Of a stretch of DNA of 64,000 nucleotides, positions 34,001 to 43,957 are shown piece after piece. The stretch is from Melieria omissa (Eukaryota > Arthropoda > Insecta > Diptera > Ulidiidae). A program made the position numbers and the translations under genes. The stretch spans positions 24,253,689 through 24,317,688 of the forward strand of contig OZ020270.1 in the NCBI GenBank assembly GCA_963971225.1, given 5' to 3'. Numbering within the stretch: the stretch's first letter is position 1; every line of letters begins with the position of its first letter. Under the pieces are notes generated by a model. It did not search any database. It had not been told where the DNA came from and saw only the letters and a program-made list of their open reading frames with translations.

Positions 34001-34563
34001 ACCGGACACTGGAGGAATACCTGCGGAAAGTGGTAGGCAGGAATCAAAAGGATTGGGACACGCATATCCCCCTGTTCCTGATGGCGTATAGGTCAGCCCC
34101 GCACGACACGACATCACTCACTCCAGCCCGAGCAGTGTTCGGCACAGAGTTGCGGTTACCCGCTGACTTGAAGTTCGGGGTAGTCAGCACGACGGGAGGC
34201 GCTAAGACGGACTACGTGGCCAATAAGCGGGCGGAACTAGAGGAAATTCACCAGTTTATAAGGAGCCGCACCAAACTGGTCAGCGATAAGGCGAAAGCCA
34301 GATACGATCTACGGGCCAACTCAGCAGGGTTCCAAGAAGGCGATTTGGTAATGCTCTACAACCCGCAGCGGAGGAAAGGTTTGTCTCCAAAACTTCAAGC
34401 GTCATGGGAAGGACCTTACGAAGTCGTGACTAGGATTAACGATGTGGTATACCGGATTCAACGTTGCAACAATAGAGGCGCTAAGCTGAAGGTAGTCCAT
34501 TTGGAGCGCCTGGCGCCTCATCACAGCGGAGCCTCGGCACTTGTTCGGGACGAACAAGTCTAA
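30964..34563 (+). CDS. Pol of Ty3/gypsy unit 1 (protease, RT, RNase H, integrase)
   Basis: Pol is expressed as Gag-Pol by frameshift near 30964; the -1 frame is open from 30946. Order: aspartic protease (DTGAS at about 31105), RT (FCVDYRKLND; VMPFGLCNAPATF; VYLDDIIVMG at about 32344, with the two catalytic Asp), RNase H (LDTDASGSSIGG at about 32785; TDHAALRWLL), integrase with an HHCC finger (GHLGI...CDRCSAAKG, about 33515-33625) and a D,D,E core (AMDVAGPF; HSDQGRNFE; GMVERFNRT), and a C-terminal GPY-type module (WEGPYEV). About 1,200 residues, no stops, so potentially active. No chromodomain or env is seen. Confidence 0.92.
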   Translation, partial: LKRVSPKGRELIPTICRPTILVSQLKRQPSSLTIEGRIDGKWFVLTLDTGASYSIIKRNLLKNWEPLHGIQLRTATGERAPVRGKVTKTIAIGTSSLEHEFIVADIMDDVIIGVDFMIRHGFTLDLKENVLRYANVEFPLHTGYERSVAVRKVLSCQHRRIPANSEAIVWAKVNEDDGTSRLWVVEAPKQGHDNIIIGRTLVGPKNGRIPVRILNPLNAPRYVGKDEVIGECKEAVAVVNCESSPPGGNEKSGFNMDAIPQENQWSSELLAKQKQKARSLLQHYGSIFAAEAGGRTAIVKHNIDTGSAKPIRQPPRRVPLAKREEVANLIENMQKDKVIEPSSGPWCSPVVLVKKKDGSTRFCVDYRKLNDVTKKDSYPLPRIDDTLDTLSGTQWFSTLDLRSGYWQVELADKDKEKTAFSVGDGLWQFTVMPFGLCNAPATFERLMERVLKGLHWRTCLVYLDDIIVMGKSFDDHLGKLKEVFERIQKAGLKLNPKKCSLFQKEVKYLGYTVSARGVHTDEGKITAVKEWPRPRNLHELRSFLGLCTYYRRFVPGFANIASSLHKLTKKSQAFEWNEEQEQAFARLKEKLCSAPILAFPVPGEMFVLDTDASGSSIGGVLSQIIDGQEQVIAYYSRVLSKPERNYCVTRRELLAVLDSVKHFHKYLYGQRFRLRTDHAALRWLLNFKDPEGQLARWIERLQSYDYTIEHRKGSSHGNADALSRRPCKVECRQCSRAESKEQIVDVRLVSVMPEEEWSAERLQKDQHEDADLAKIVEGKEQGARPDWQEMAGESPIAKAYWAQWKSLRLKEGCLYREWESADGRTSNPLMVVPKSRINEVIEAYHNDSSGGHLGITKTVAKIKRRFYWVGCQESVAEWIKSCDRCSAAKGPTRKSRGRMQQYNVGAPFERIAMDVAGPFPTSTLGNKYVLVVMDYFSKWPEVYPIPNQEATTISEKLVNNWVARFGVPLELHSDQGRNFESAVFKEVCELLGIKKTRTTPLHPQSDGMVERFNRTLEEYLRKVVGRNQKDWDTHIPLFLMAYRSAPHDTTSLTPARAVFGTELRLPADLKFGVVSTTGGAKTDYVANKRAELEEIHQFIRSRTKLVSDKAKARYDLRANSAGFQEGDLVMLYNPQRRKGLSPKLQASWEGPYEVVTRINDVVYRIQRCNNRGAKLKVVHLERLAPHHSGASALVRDEQV

Positions 34564-34574
34564 GTGGTGGGCAG

Positions 34575-35001
34575 TGTAACGATGAGCCAGTCTGTCGCTG
34601 TGCAAAGCAACCCTGCCGCTACGTGCCGTGCCATAACCCAATCTGGCAACGACGGCCGCGATAGTAACTTTTAGTCCAACCTGGCAACGATGGTCGCGGT
34701 CATCAGGGAAACTTCTAGTCCAATCTGGCAATGTGCGAGAACGATCTGCGCGACGGCCGGACAGAGTATAAAAGGTGGCCAGATGCGGTGCAGGGAGTCA
34801 GTCTGGTTTTGACAAGTGAAGTTGCCACACGGAATAATTAAGCAAATACTTAAGTGTACGAACAGTAAAGTGTAAACTGTGAATAATAAAGTGACTGTTG
34901 GTGTATTTTATTGTCTGCATTTAAGAAACTGACTGTGTTTTATTTTCAAATCACACAATCCAGAGATACGTGACAGCCCACTAGACTTAATATTCGTAAC
35001 A
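34575..35001 (+). repeat. LTR 2 (shared middle LTR)
   Basis: 427 bp, the 3' LTR of unit 1 and the 5' LTR of unit 2. It agrees with LTR 3 at the sites checked and differs from LTR 1 at two. It contains TATAAAA at 34767 and AATAAA near 34885. Confidence 0.95.
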
Positions 35002-35003
35002 TT

Positions 35004-35021
35004 TGGTGTCAGAAGTGGGAT
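35004..35021 (+). other. Primer-binding site, tRNA-Leu-like (unit 2)
   Basis: Identical to that of unit 1, two bases after the LTR. Confidence 0.7.
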
Positions 35022-35070
35022 TGTGGAAAATTGAAAATAACTAAATAAATAAAATTATAAAAGTACGGAC

Positions 35071-36489
35071 ATGGTTAAACTCGAGCTGCTGAAGGTAGAC
35101 CAGCTGAAGAAGGAGCTGGCTGCCTGGAATTTGCCGACTGCTGGCGGGAAGGTGGAGTTGCAGTTGCGCTTGCGAGAAGCATGTGAGGCACGAGGCGTCG
35201 ATTGGACTGTGCACGAGTTCGGAGCACAAGAACTGGAGGCGTCGGCCAAGGTGGAGGAGTCGCCTGCTGGTGCTGCTTCGCTACAGAGTACAGCGGCTGC
35301 ACCAATACAAGCGTTGGACATGAGCCAACTAATGGCTGCACTCAAAGGCATGTCGGCGCAAATCGAGACAGCAAATCGAGAAATGTCAGCGAAGCTGGAA
35401 ATTACGAATCTCGAAATTTCGGCAAAAGTCGAGACTGCAAATCGGGAAATGGCGGAAAATTCTGCGCGCATAGAGCAGAAGGTGGAGGAAATTTCCAATA
35501 GCCTGAATGTGAAAGTTGAGCATCTCGAGACGCGAATAGACGATTGGGACAAACGAGTTGACGAAATGGGTGAATCCCTGAACAGACGAGTTGACAACCT
35601 GGATGAGTCCTTGAACAAACGAGTTGACAGTCTGGAAGATTCGATGCACAGAAAGATAGACGAACGGTTTCGAGAGGTACAGCCACGAGAATGTTTGCCA
35701 CCGGTTCAGGACGGTTTTGCTGCCAGAACAGAAGTGCCTACTTATGATGGTGCTGCGCCGTTCGACACATTTAAATTGCAATTCGACTTGGCTGCTTTGG
35801 AAAATCAGTGGACAGATATCAGGAAAGGTCGGAGGTTGGCACTGGCGCTGAAAGGTCCTGCGGCGGAGGTAATCAAATCAGTTCCAGAATGTTTAAGAAG
35901 TGATTACGGTGCCATCATGAGAGCATTAGCAGCGAAGTATAGCAACGAGCACAACCATGCGCTATACTACTGTGAGCTGAAGAACCGCAAGCAAAGAGCC
36001 AACGAGGCGCTGCAGACATATGCAGCAGACATTGAGCGGCTCGTACAGTTGTGCTACCCAAAATTTGGTGCTGATGATCTCGAGAGGATGAAGATTGAGT
36101 CGTTTGTTGAAGGTCTTCATGATCCAGAAACACGTCGCAGTGCGTTGATGATGGGCAAGCCAACATTTAAGGAAACGGTGACCAGCGCGATGACATATGA
36201 AGCGGCATGGATGGGGAGCACTCGGTATGCACCTGCAAGGATACGCCAGATTCAGGCGGACAACGACATTCCGATCCAAGCCATAAGCTCTGAGATACCG
36301 GGCAGGCCACGAGTGGTCTCCTCTAAAGTTGTTTGCTGGGTGTGTGGCAAGCAGGGCCACATATCACGAGACTGCCGCCAACGAAAGAGGCGTTCCCGTT
36401 CCCGATCGCAATCGCCTGAAGCAAAGAATACTGACAATCGAGGCTCAGCCAACAAGCGCAGGGCTGAGGACGAGGAGCCGTTAAACTAA
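35071..36489 (+). CDS. Gag of Ty3/gypsy unit 2
   Basis: Same 472-residue protein as unit 1, with one visible amino acid difference (Ala for Thr in KGPxAEV, codon at about 35860) and a silent change just after the CCHC His codon (ATATCA for ATATCG). SAP, coiled-coil and CCHC parts are unchanged. Intact. Confidence 0.9.
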   Translation: MVKLELLKVDQLKKELAAWNLPTAGGKVELQLRLREACEARGVDWTVHEFGAQELEASAKVEESPAGAASLQSTAAAPIQALDMSQLMAALKGMSAQIETANREMSAKLEITNLEISAKVETANREMAENSARIEQKVEEISNSLNVKVEHLETRIDDWDKRVDEMGESLNRRVDNLDESLNKRVDSLEDSMHRKIDERFREVQPRECLPPVQDGFAARTEVPTYDGAAPFDTFKLQFDLAALENQWTDIRKGRRLALALKGPAAEVIKSVPECLRSDYGAIMRALAAKYSNEHNHALYYCELKNRKQRANEALQTYAADIERLVQLCYPKFGADDLERMKIESFVEGLHDPETRRSALMMGKPTFKETVTSAMTYEAAWMGSTRYAPARIRQIQADNDIPIQAISSEIPGRPRVVSSKVVCWVCGKQGHISRDCRQRKRRSRSRSQSPEAKNTDNRGSANKRRAEDEEPLN

Positions 36490-36539
36490 AACGGGTCAGC
36501 CCAAAGGGGCGTGAGCTGATCCCCACAATCTGCCGCCCC
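36480..36539 (+). promoter_or_regulatory. Predicted -1 ribosomal frameshift signal (unit 2)
   Basis: Same heptamer, stop, stem and loop pairing as in unit 1, shifted by 5,522. Confidence 0.75.
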
Positions 36540-39500
36540 ACCATCCTTGTCTCACAGCTGAAACGACAGCCCAGCAGCTTGACAATTGAAGGAAGGATAG
36601 ATGGAAAGTGGTTCGTGTTGACACTAGATACTGGAGCGTCATATTCGATCATAAAAAGGAACCTGCTGAAGAACTGGGAACCGCTGCATGGCATACAGCT
36701 GCGGACTGCGACTGGCGAGCGCGCGCCGGTGAGAGGGAAAGTTACAAAAACGATTGCTATCGGCACCAGCAGCCTGGAACATGAGTTCATCGTCGCGGAT
36801 ATAATGGACGACGTGATTATCGGCGTGGATTTCATGATTAGGCACGGTTTTACGCTGGACCTGAAGGAAAATGTGCTGAGATATGCCAACGTTGAATTCC
36901 CGCTGCACACTGGCTATGAGCGAAGCGTGGCGGTAAGGAAGGTTTTATCGTGTCAACACAGGAGGATACCAGCGAATTCTGAGGCGATTGTGTGGGCAAA
37001 GGTAAACGAGGACGATGGGACGAGTCGGCTGTGGGTAGTAGAAGCACCGAAGCAAGGACACGACAACATCATCATCGGACGTACATTAGTGGGACCTAAA
37101 AATGGAAGGATACCAGTCAGAATACTGAACCCCCTGAATGCACCCAGATATGTCGGAAAAGATGAGGTAATTGGCGAGTGTAAGGAAGCTGTAGCAGTGG
37201 TCAATTGCGAGAGTAGCCCGCCTGGAGGTAATGAGAAGAGCGGGTTTAACATGGACGCCATACCGCAGGAGAACCAGTGGAGCAGCGAGTTGTTGGCCAA
37301 GCAGAAACAGAAGGCGAGGTCACTCCTGCAGCACTATGGGTCAATATTTGCGGCGGAAGCAGGCGGAAGAACAGCCATAGTGAAGCACAACATCGACACC
37401 GGAAGTGCAAAACCGATTCGCCAACCGCCAAGACGAGTTCCTCTGGCCAAGAGGGAAGAGGTCGCAAATTTGATCGAAAACATGCAGAAAGACAAGGTCA
37501 TAGAGCCTTCTTCGGGCCCCTGGTGCTCGCCGGTCGTGCTAGTCAAGAAAAAAGATGGCAGTACCCGGTTTTGTGTGGACTATCGGAAGCTCAATGATGT
37601 GACCAAGAAGGACAGTTATCCACTACCTCGGATCGATGACACCCTCGACACACTGTCAGGCACGCAGTGGTTCTCCACGCTCGACTTACGCAGCGGCTAT
37701 TGGCAGGTAGAGCTTGCAGACAAGGACAAGGAGAAAACGGCTTTCAGTGTTGGCGATGGTTTGTGGCAGTTCACCGTCATGCCGTTTGGACTCTGCAACG
37801 CACCAGCAACATTCGAGCGGCTAATGGAACGCGTGCTAAAAGGGCTGCATTGGCGGACGTGTCTGGTGTACCTCGACGACATAATCGTGATGGGTAAAAG
37901 CTTCGACGACCACCTGGGAAAGCTGAAGGAGGTATTTGAGCGGATACAAAAAGCTGGGCTTAAACTCAACCCAAAGAAGTGCTCGCTGTTCCAAAAGGAG
38001 GTCAAGTATCTGGGTTATACGGTTTCCGCCCGTGGAGTACATACGGATGAAGGCAAAATCACGGCAGTAAAGGAGTGGCCCCGGCCACGCAATCTACACG
38101 AACTCCGCAGTTTCCTGGGCCTGTGCACATACTACCGCCGATTTGTTCCGGGATTCGCGAACATAGCCAGCAGCCTGCACAAACTGACAAAAAAGAGCCA
38201 AGCTTTCGAGTGGAACGAGGAGCAGGAACAGGCTTTTGCACGTCTGAAGGAAAAACTGTGCAGCGCTCCAATTCTGGCCTTCCCCGTGCCTGGGGAGATG
38301 TTTGTGCTGGATACAGATGCAAGCGGGAGTAGTATTGGCGGCGTGCTATCACAGATAATAGACGGCCAGGAACAGGTGATAGCGTACTACAGTAGGGTTT
38401 TATCGAAACCGGAACGCAATTACTGTGTGACACGGAGAGAACTGCTGGCGGTATTGGACTCCGTAAAACACTTCCACAAATATCTGTATGGACAAAGGTT
38501 TCGCCTGCGCACAGATCATGCGGCATTGAGATGGCTTCTGAACTTTAAAGATCCTGAAGGGCAATTGGCGAGGTGGATCGAGCGACTGCAGAGCTACGAC
38601 TACACGATAGAGCATCGCAAGGGCAGTAGCCATGGAAATGCCGATGCCTTGTCCCGCCGTCCGTGCAAAGTCGAATGCAGGCAATGCTCGCGAGCCGAAA
38701 GCAAAGAACAGATAGTGGACGTCCGGTTGGTCAGCGTCATGCCAGAGGAAGAGTGGTCTGCGGAGAGGCTACAAAAAGACCAGCATGAGGATGCGGATCT
38801 TGCAAAAATCGTCGAAGGCAAGGAGCAAGGCGCACGTCCAGACTGGCAGGAGATGGCTGGTGAAAGCCCGATCGCTAAGGCTTACTGGGCACAGTGGAAA
38901 AGTCTGCGGCTGAAGGAAGGCTGCCTGTACCGCGAATGGGAGAGCGCGGATGGTCGTACCAGCAACCCCCTAATGGTAGTGCCGAAAAGCAGAATCAACG
39001 AGGTCATCGAGGCATACCATAACGACTCCAGTGGAGGGCACCTAGGCATCACCAAAACCGTCGCCAAAATAAAAAGACGATTCTACTGGGTAGGATGTCA
39101 GGAGTCTGTAGCCGAGTGGATTAAGAGCTGCGACCGATGTTCAGCCGCGAAAGGGCCGACAAGAAAATCTCGAGGCCGCATGCAGCAGTACAACGTGGGA
39201 GCGCCCTTCGAGCGGATTGCTATGGACGTCGCCGGCCCATTCCCAACTAGCACTCTAGGCAACAAATATGTGCTCGTCGTAATGGATTACTTCAGCAAAT
39301 GGCCCGAAGTGTACCCTATTCCTAACCAGGAGGCCACCACGATCTCGGAAAAGCTGGTAAACAACTGGGTAGCCAGGTTCGGAGTTCCGTTGGAGTTGCA
39401 CTCAGATCAAGGCCGGAATTTCGAGTCTGCGGTATTCAAGGAAGTGTGTGAGCTGCTGGGGATAAAGAAAACGCGTACCACTCCTTTGCACCCACAGTCC

Positions 39501-40085
39501 GACGGCATGGTGGAACGCTTTAACCGGACACTGGAGGAATACCTGCGGAAAGTGGTAGGCAGGAATCAAAAGGATTGGGACACGCATATCCCCCTGTTCC
39601 TGATGGCGTATAGGTCAGCCCCGCACGACACGACATCACTCACTCCAGCCCGAGCAGTGTTCGGCACAGAGTTGCGGTTACCCGCTGACTTGAAGTTCGG
39701 GGTAGTCAGCACGACGGGAGGCGCTAAGACGGACTACGTGGCCAATAAGCGGGCGGAACTAGAGGAAATTCACCAGTTTATAAGGAGCCGCACCAAACTG
39801 GTCAGCGATAAGGCGAAAGCCAGATACGATCTACGGGCCAACTCAGCAGGGTTCCAAGAAGGCGATTTGGTAATGCTCTACAACCCGCAGCGGAGGAAAG
39901 GTTTGTCTCCAAAACTTCAAGCGTCATGGGAAGGACCTTACGAAGTCGTGACTAGGATTAACGATGTGGTATACCGGATTCAACGTTGCAACAATAGAGG
40001 CGCTAAGCTGAAGGTAGTCCATTTGGAGCGCCTGGCGCCTCATCACAGCGGAGCCTCGGCACTTGTTCGGGACGAACAAGTCTAA
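36486..40085 (+). CDS. Pol of Ty3/gypsy unit 2
   Basis: Protease, RT, RNase H and integrase with the same motifs as unit 1 and no stops. The conceptual proteins of the two pol genes are identical as far as I can read. It is followed after 11 bp by LTR 3. With both units intact, either could supply enzymes; genomic RNA from unit 1 could in principle end in LTR 2 or LTR 3. Confidence 0.92.
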   Translation, partial: LKRVSPKGRELIPTICRPTILVSQLKRQPSSLTIEGRIDGKWFVLTLDTGASYSIIKRNLLKNWEPLHGIQLRTATGERAPVRGKVTKTIAIGTSSLEHEFIVADIMDDVIIGVDFMIRHGFTLDLKENVLRYANVEFPLHTGYERSVAVRKVLSCQHRRIPANSEAIVWAKVNEDDGTSRLWVVEAPKQGHDNIIIGRTLVGPKNGRIPVRILNPLNAPRYVGKDEVIGECKEAVAVVNCESSPPGGNEKSGFNMDAIPQENQWSSELLAKQKQKARSLLQHYGSIFAAEAGGRTAIVKHNIDTGSAKPIRQPPRRVPLAKREEVANLIENMQKDKVIEPSSGPWCSPVVLVKKKDGSTRFCVDYRKLNDVTKKDSYPLPRIDDTLDTLSGTQWFSTLDLRSGYWQVELADKDKEKTAFSVGDGLWQFTVMPFGLCNAPATFERLMERVLKGLHWRTCLVYLDDIIVMGKSFDDHLGKLKEVFERIQKAGLKLNPKKCSLFQKEVKYLGYTVSARGVHTDEGKITAVKEWPRPRNLHELRSFLGLCTYYRRFVPGFANIASSLHKLTKKSQAFEWNEEQEQAFARLKEKLCSAPILAFPVPGEMFVLDTDASGSSIGGVLSQIIDGQEQVIAYYSRVLSKPERNYCVTRRELLAVLDSVKHFHKYLYGQRFRLRTDHAALRWLLNFKDPEGQLARWIERLQSYDYTIEHRKGSSHGNADALSRRPCKVECRQCSRAESKEQIVDVRLVSVMPEEEWSAERLQKDQHEDADLAKIVEGKEQGARPDWQEMAGESPIAKAYWAQWKSLRLKEGCLYREWESADGRTSNPLMVVPKSRINEVIEAYHNDSSGGHLGITKTVAKIKRRFYWVGCQESVAEWIKSCDRCSAAKGPTRKSRGRMQQYNVGAPFERIAMDVAGPFPTSTLGNKYVLVVMDYFSKWPEVYPIPNQEATTISEKLVNNWVARFGVPLELHSDQGRNFESAVFKEVCELLGIKKTRTTPLHPQSDGMVERFNRTLEEYLRKVVGRNQKDWDTHIPLFLMAYRSAPHDTTSLTPARAVFGTELRLPADLKFGVVSTTGGAKTDYVANKRAELEEIHQFIRSRTKLVSDKAKARYDLRANSAGFQEGDLVMLYNPQRRKGLSPKLQASWEGPYEVVTRINDVVYRIQRCNNRGAKLKVVHLERLAPHHSGASALVRDEQV

Positions 40086-40096
40086 GTGGTGGGCAG

Positions 40097-40523
40097 TGTA
40101 ACGATGAGCCAGTCTGTCGCTGTGCAAAGCAACCCTGCCGCTACGTGCCGTGCCATAACCCAATCTGGCAACGACGGCCGCGATAGTAACTTTTAGTCCA
40201 ACCTGGCAACGATGGTCGCGGTCATCAGGGAAACTTCTAGTCCAATCTGGCAATGTGCGAGAACGATCTGCGCGACGGCCGGACAGAGTATAAAAGGTGG
40301 CCAGATGCGGTGCAGGGAGTCAGTCTGGTTTTGACAAGTGAAGTTGCCACACGGAATAATTAAGCAAATACTTAAGTGTACGAACAGTAAAGTGTAAACT
40401 GTGAATAATAAAGTGACTGTTGGTGTATTTTATTGTCTGCATTTAAGAAACTGACTGTGTTTTATTTTCAAATCACACAATCCAGAGATACGTGACAGCC
40501 CACTAGACTTAATATTCGTAACA
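40097..40523 (+). repeat. LTR 3 (427 bp)
   Basis: It ends CGTAACA and is followed by ATAT, matching the four bases before LTR 1. No primer-binding site follows, so this is the terminal 3' LTR. Confidence 0.95.
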
Positions 40524-40742
40524 ATATTATTGCCACTCCCAATAATGTTGTGCTCGTAGATATTTAAGATATATTTTGTATCAGTGTGCTATATTCGAAA
40601 GGATACATTTTGTCATCAGTGGGCAATGTTCTCAAAAATAACCAAATGGGATAAAAAATCACCAAATAACCAAAATCCATTTTCAAAAATAAAATAACCA
40701 TTTTTGGTTAAAAATAACCAAAACGGCAACGCTGCTCGCGAG

Positions 40743-41175
40743 TAGCAGCGTGCCCATCAGTGATCTAGGTACTGTATCGCAATGATAACATGATGCGAAA
40801 CTGAGAGCGCTCGACCACAATACATACTCAAAATCCGCACTAATACACCGATAACATCAGACCTTAGGGTTGATTTTGTCAAACATCAGACCCGGGGGTT
40901 GCACAGAACCGTACTGTTGATTTCCCATACAAGGGCCATGGCGAGGGTTGCGTTTACTTTCAATTTTTTAAACATTGGAAAATCAATTTTAATTTCTTTG
41001 TAACTATGTAATCTTTTGGAAGAAAAGTGATTAAAAAATTACAATATTTCCCGAAAACCAGTCAAAAGTGTTTTAATACGTGTTTAACACATTTTTTATT
41101 CAGCTTTTATTGAATTTTATTCGTGAAATTTGAATGAAATGTGAATTTGATGAAAGCTCCAGAGGAGTTTTTGCG
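40743..41175. other. Intergenic DNA
   Basis: No gene. Parts (GCGAAACTGAGAG, CACAATACA) resemble 25,560-25,600, suggesting an old shared repeat. Confidence 0.4.
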
Positions 41176-41339
41176 ATAATTGCGACAGCCATATTTTGCT
41201 ATCCCTTTTTATACGGGTGCGCATATTAATAGAAAATATATTATATATATGTTATATATATATGTATATGTATATATATGTATATATGATATGCGCACCC
41301 GTATAAAAAGGGATAGCAAAATATGGCTGTCGCAATTAT
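41176..41339. repeat. Perfect 51 bp inverted repeat around an AT microsatellite
   Basis: Arms 41176-41226 and 41289-41339 are exact reverse complements, separated by 62 bp of TA/TATG repeats. It may be a small palindromic MITE. The outer TTAT/ATAA sequence prevents a clear target duplication. Confidence 0.85.
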
Positions 41340-43805
41340 ATAATATAGATATATGCATATATATACATATATTTTCTGATACGATTTTATAATCGCGAAG
41401 TAGCAGACTATACTTATAAACATAAATTGTTTACTGTCCGACATTTATTAGTTTCGGCTACTTCTGGTTTTTGTGGTCCGTTTAGTCCGTGTTTTTTTCG
41501 AATTGGGAAACAAACGCATTAAATACATTTTTTTTATTTGTTCCTCTCTGAAATCATTGTTAAAAAAATTGTTAAAATGTTACAAAATCGTTAAAAAAAA
41601 ATCGGTAACGCGCCGTATTGCCTCAGTGGTGGTTCGGAAAATGCAAATTAGTTATTATTAGTTTTTACATATGCACAAAGAAATAAGGATTTCTTTTTTA
41701 CATCTTTATATCTCTGCATATTACAACTTTTCCCTAACATTTTCATTTAAATTAAATAATTTTGATCATTTCATATATTTTTTCCTTATTTTACCCTGCT
41801 TCGTACAATAAGACTGCGAACATACTTTTTTACAAGTACATAAAAATTGCAACCCCGCGTTAGGAACAAATTTGCAAGTCAGCTGCTTGCTACAATACGA
41901 ATTGTTCCACAAAGAGAGAAAGCTGGCAGGGTTGACGATTTTCTTTTCAGCTCACACGGATTGTGTTCGTGTGACCAAAAAAAACGACAAAATTTCGTCA
42001 ATCCTCTCAGTTTCGCATCATGTTATCATTGCTGTATCGCTTGCGAACAGCGTCTCGTAGTACCCATTTCAATTGAAAAAATTCTTCGATAACGCTGCGT
42101 CGCAGGGCAAGTGCTGAACTTGCGGCATTGCTGCCTGTATAGTAATCGTAAAACCAAACCAAATGATTAAATAACAGCACTCAAAACTATTTCGTCTTTT
42201 GTGTTGGTATCTGTGTCAATCTAAAAGCGTTGCCACATTTTGCGCACAAATAATTAATTTGGAAGCGTTAATCCGATAATCGTTCGGGTCAGCAGTGAAT
42301 GTATCAAAATATTTATCTTTTCGCTTGTATTCGCTGCCGCATTAACAAAGTAGTGCTGTTCGCCTTTCTATTCGCGACAATTTGCTGCTGCCATGTGTTA
42401 CAAGGGCCTGTAATTTTAGGGTTTGTTGGTTGACAGTGCAGGCCATCAATGCAATGCTGCATACGATTTCGTTGCGGTTAACAGCAGATACTTTGCCTTC
42501 ATGATACAATAAACAAGGTAAACTAAGTACGGAAAACCTTCTCCGAAATTCTTTGTCCACGTACGCCAATTTGAATGACAGCAAACATTTTCGTCTCTCA
42601 AAGAATATGGTTGCATTTTCCACGTAGGAGTTTGTGATATTGTTTTTCAGCCTCTTCGCTAGCATTCAAAACAGAATAAAAAAAATACAAATATTGTGAG
42701 AAATTGTCTCTTTGAAATGTAAAAACAGGCATATGCAACTATTTTGTTAGCAAATTTTCAGTTTTAAAACTGCACTTTTTGATATTTGTGATACCCTGAC
42801 GATCTTATTTTTGCTCCTAAATTTAAAATGCAGCAACACCACCCTGTTCAATGGGAACATTTGACGACAACTGACATTACTCGTACACAAATTTTCGTGG
42901 CTCTCCGTAGTTAGTCAACTTTGTTAATTGTATCATGGTTGCCTTGTTACATGTCGAGCGTTGCCATCGTTTGTGCCCTTTTGAACATTGAAATGCAGCG
43001 TTCAGGTATGGAGCGAATGCCAAGCATATCCTACGAGGAACCTGTGAATTTTGACAAAATGGTAACATGTGGAAAATAGTTAAAACTCTTGTAATTCTGG
43101 CGTATGCAGCTCTCAAGGATGCACTACATTGCATGTAATTAATGTTTGGGTGGAAAATAAATATTTCAGTTTACCAAAACAACATCTTTCGAAATCGTTC
43201 AGAAGCACCAAAATACTTTTAAAAATTTCCCACAATTTTTTGTTTAGGAATTAATGGAAATTACATGGCTTACTATTGCAAGATAGAAAAGCTTTCTTAT
43301 GTAGAGACAAATATTGAAAAATCGTTCATTCAATGAAAAAAAATTCAAATACTGAGAAGCCACAACTCGAGCGAAACTGTTTTGTCAAATGTCTAGAAAT
43401 TAATGTAATTGCTGGCAACGCTGTGAGTTTGCTGCACTACTCGCATGATACAAAAATAGAAGCTAGAACCGCTGTCAATTGTTTTGACACTAAACGGGCT
43501 TATTGACGATTTTCGTATTTGTGAAAAGCTTGATTCGTGATGCCACTTCGTTGTTATACTAAATTAGGGTTATTTAAGGTTCGAAGGATTTTTAGATCTT
43601 TTTTAAAATAAACACGAAATAGACATTTCAATGTGACTAATTCATTTTGTTATGAACTGTTAGACAAGCAAAAACGCAATGAATGGTACAAAGGTAAATT
43701 ACTATGTATTTTACCCGGGTACCCAAATCACTTTGATACTGAAATTTTACATACTTGCGGATAACCTAGAAAGGTGAAACTTCATGACAACTCCCAAAAT
43801 GGTAT
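41340..43805. other. Intergenic DNA without a supported gene
   Basis: AT-rich; short frames on both strands match nothing. No transposon ends that I can pair. Confidence 0.5.
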
Positions 43806-43957
43806 TAACACTTCGTGCAATAATGTGTGTGACTGACACATAGATGGCGGCACTAATACTAAATCAATATTTTTTTTCGAAATTGTGAACCTTTTTAGGC
43901 TTACTGTCAAAATTATATGTCAATCCGACCATTAGTTTACAAGTTACAGTGCTTTAA

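Larger units (their letters stand above)
29053..40523 (+). mobile_element. Tandem Ty3/gypsy LTR retrotransposon (three LTRs, two gag-pol units)
   Basis: The order is LTR, gag-pol, LTR, gag-pol, LTR with a period of exactly 5,522 bp. The duplication ATAT flanks only the outer LTRs (29049-29052, 40524-40527). No env lies between pol and the 3' LTR: a 7-11 bp purine-rich tract (near 34563-34574) follows pol directly. The two units differ at only a few positions (for example A/G in a Thr/Ala codon of gag; two sites in the LTR), so the event is recent. Unequal exchange between LTRs of allelic insertions would give this structure; an assembly error is the alternative. Confidence 0.9.
28329..40734 (+). 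mobile_element. hAT-type MITE split by a pogo-like MITE and a tandem gypsy element
   Basis: CAGCGTTGCC begins at 28329 and GGCAACGCTG ends at 40734. The 8 bp repeat CTCGCGAG lies at 28321-28328 and 40735-40742. Subterminal AAATAACCAAAA repeats occur near both ends. Removing the nested elements leaves about 470 bp. The ends are related to those of the MITE at 27397-28001 (CAGYGTTGCC, and GTTTTGGT on one side). Confidence 0.85.

Noticed and set aside
29533..36910. Minus-strand frames within gypsy gag and pol
   Set aside because: Shadows of the plus-strand coding frames, repeated in both units.
29053..40523. Endogenous errantivirus with env
   Set aside because: Pol is followed directly by the purine tract and LTR; there is no third ORF.
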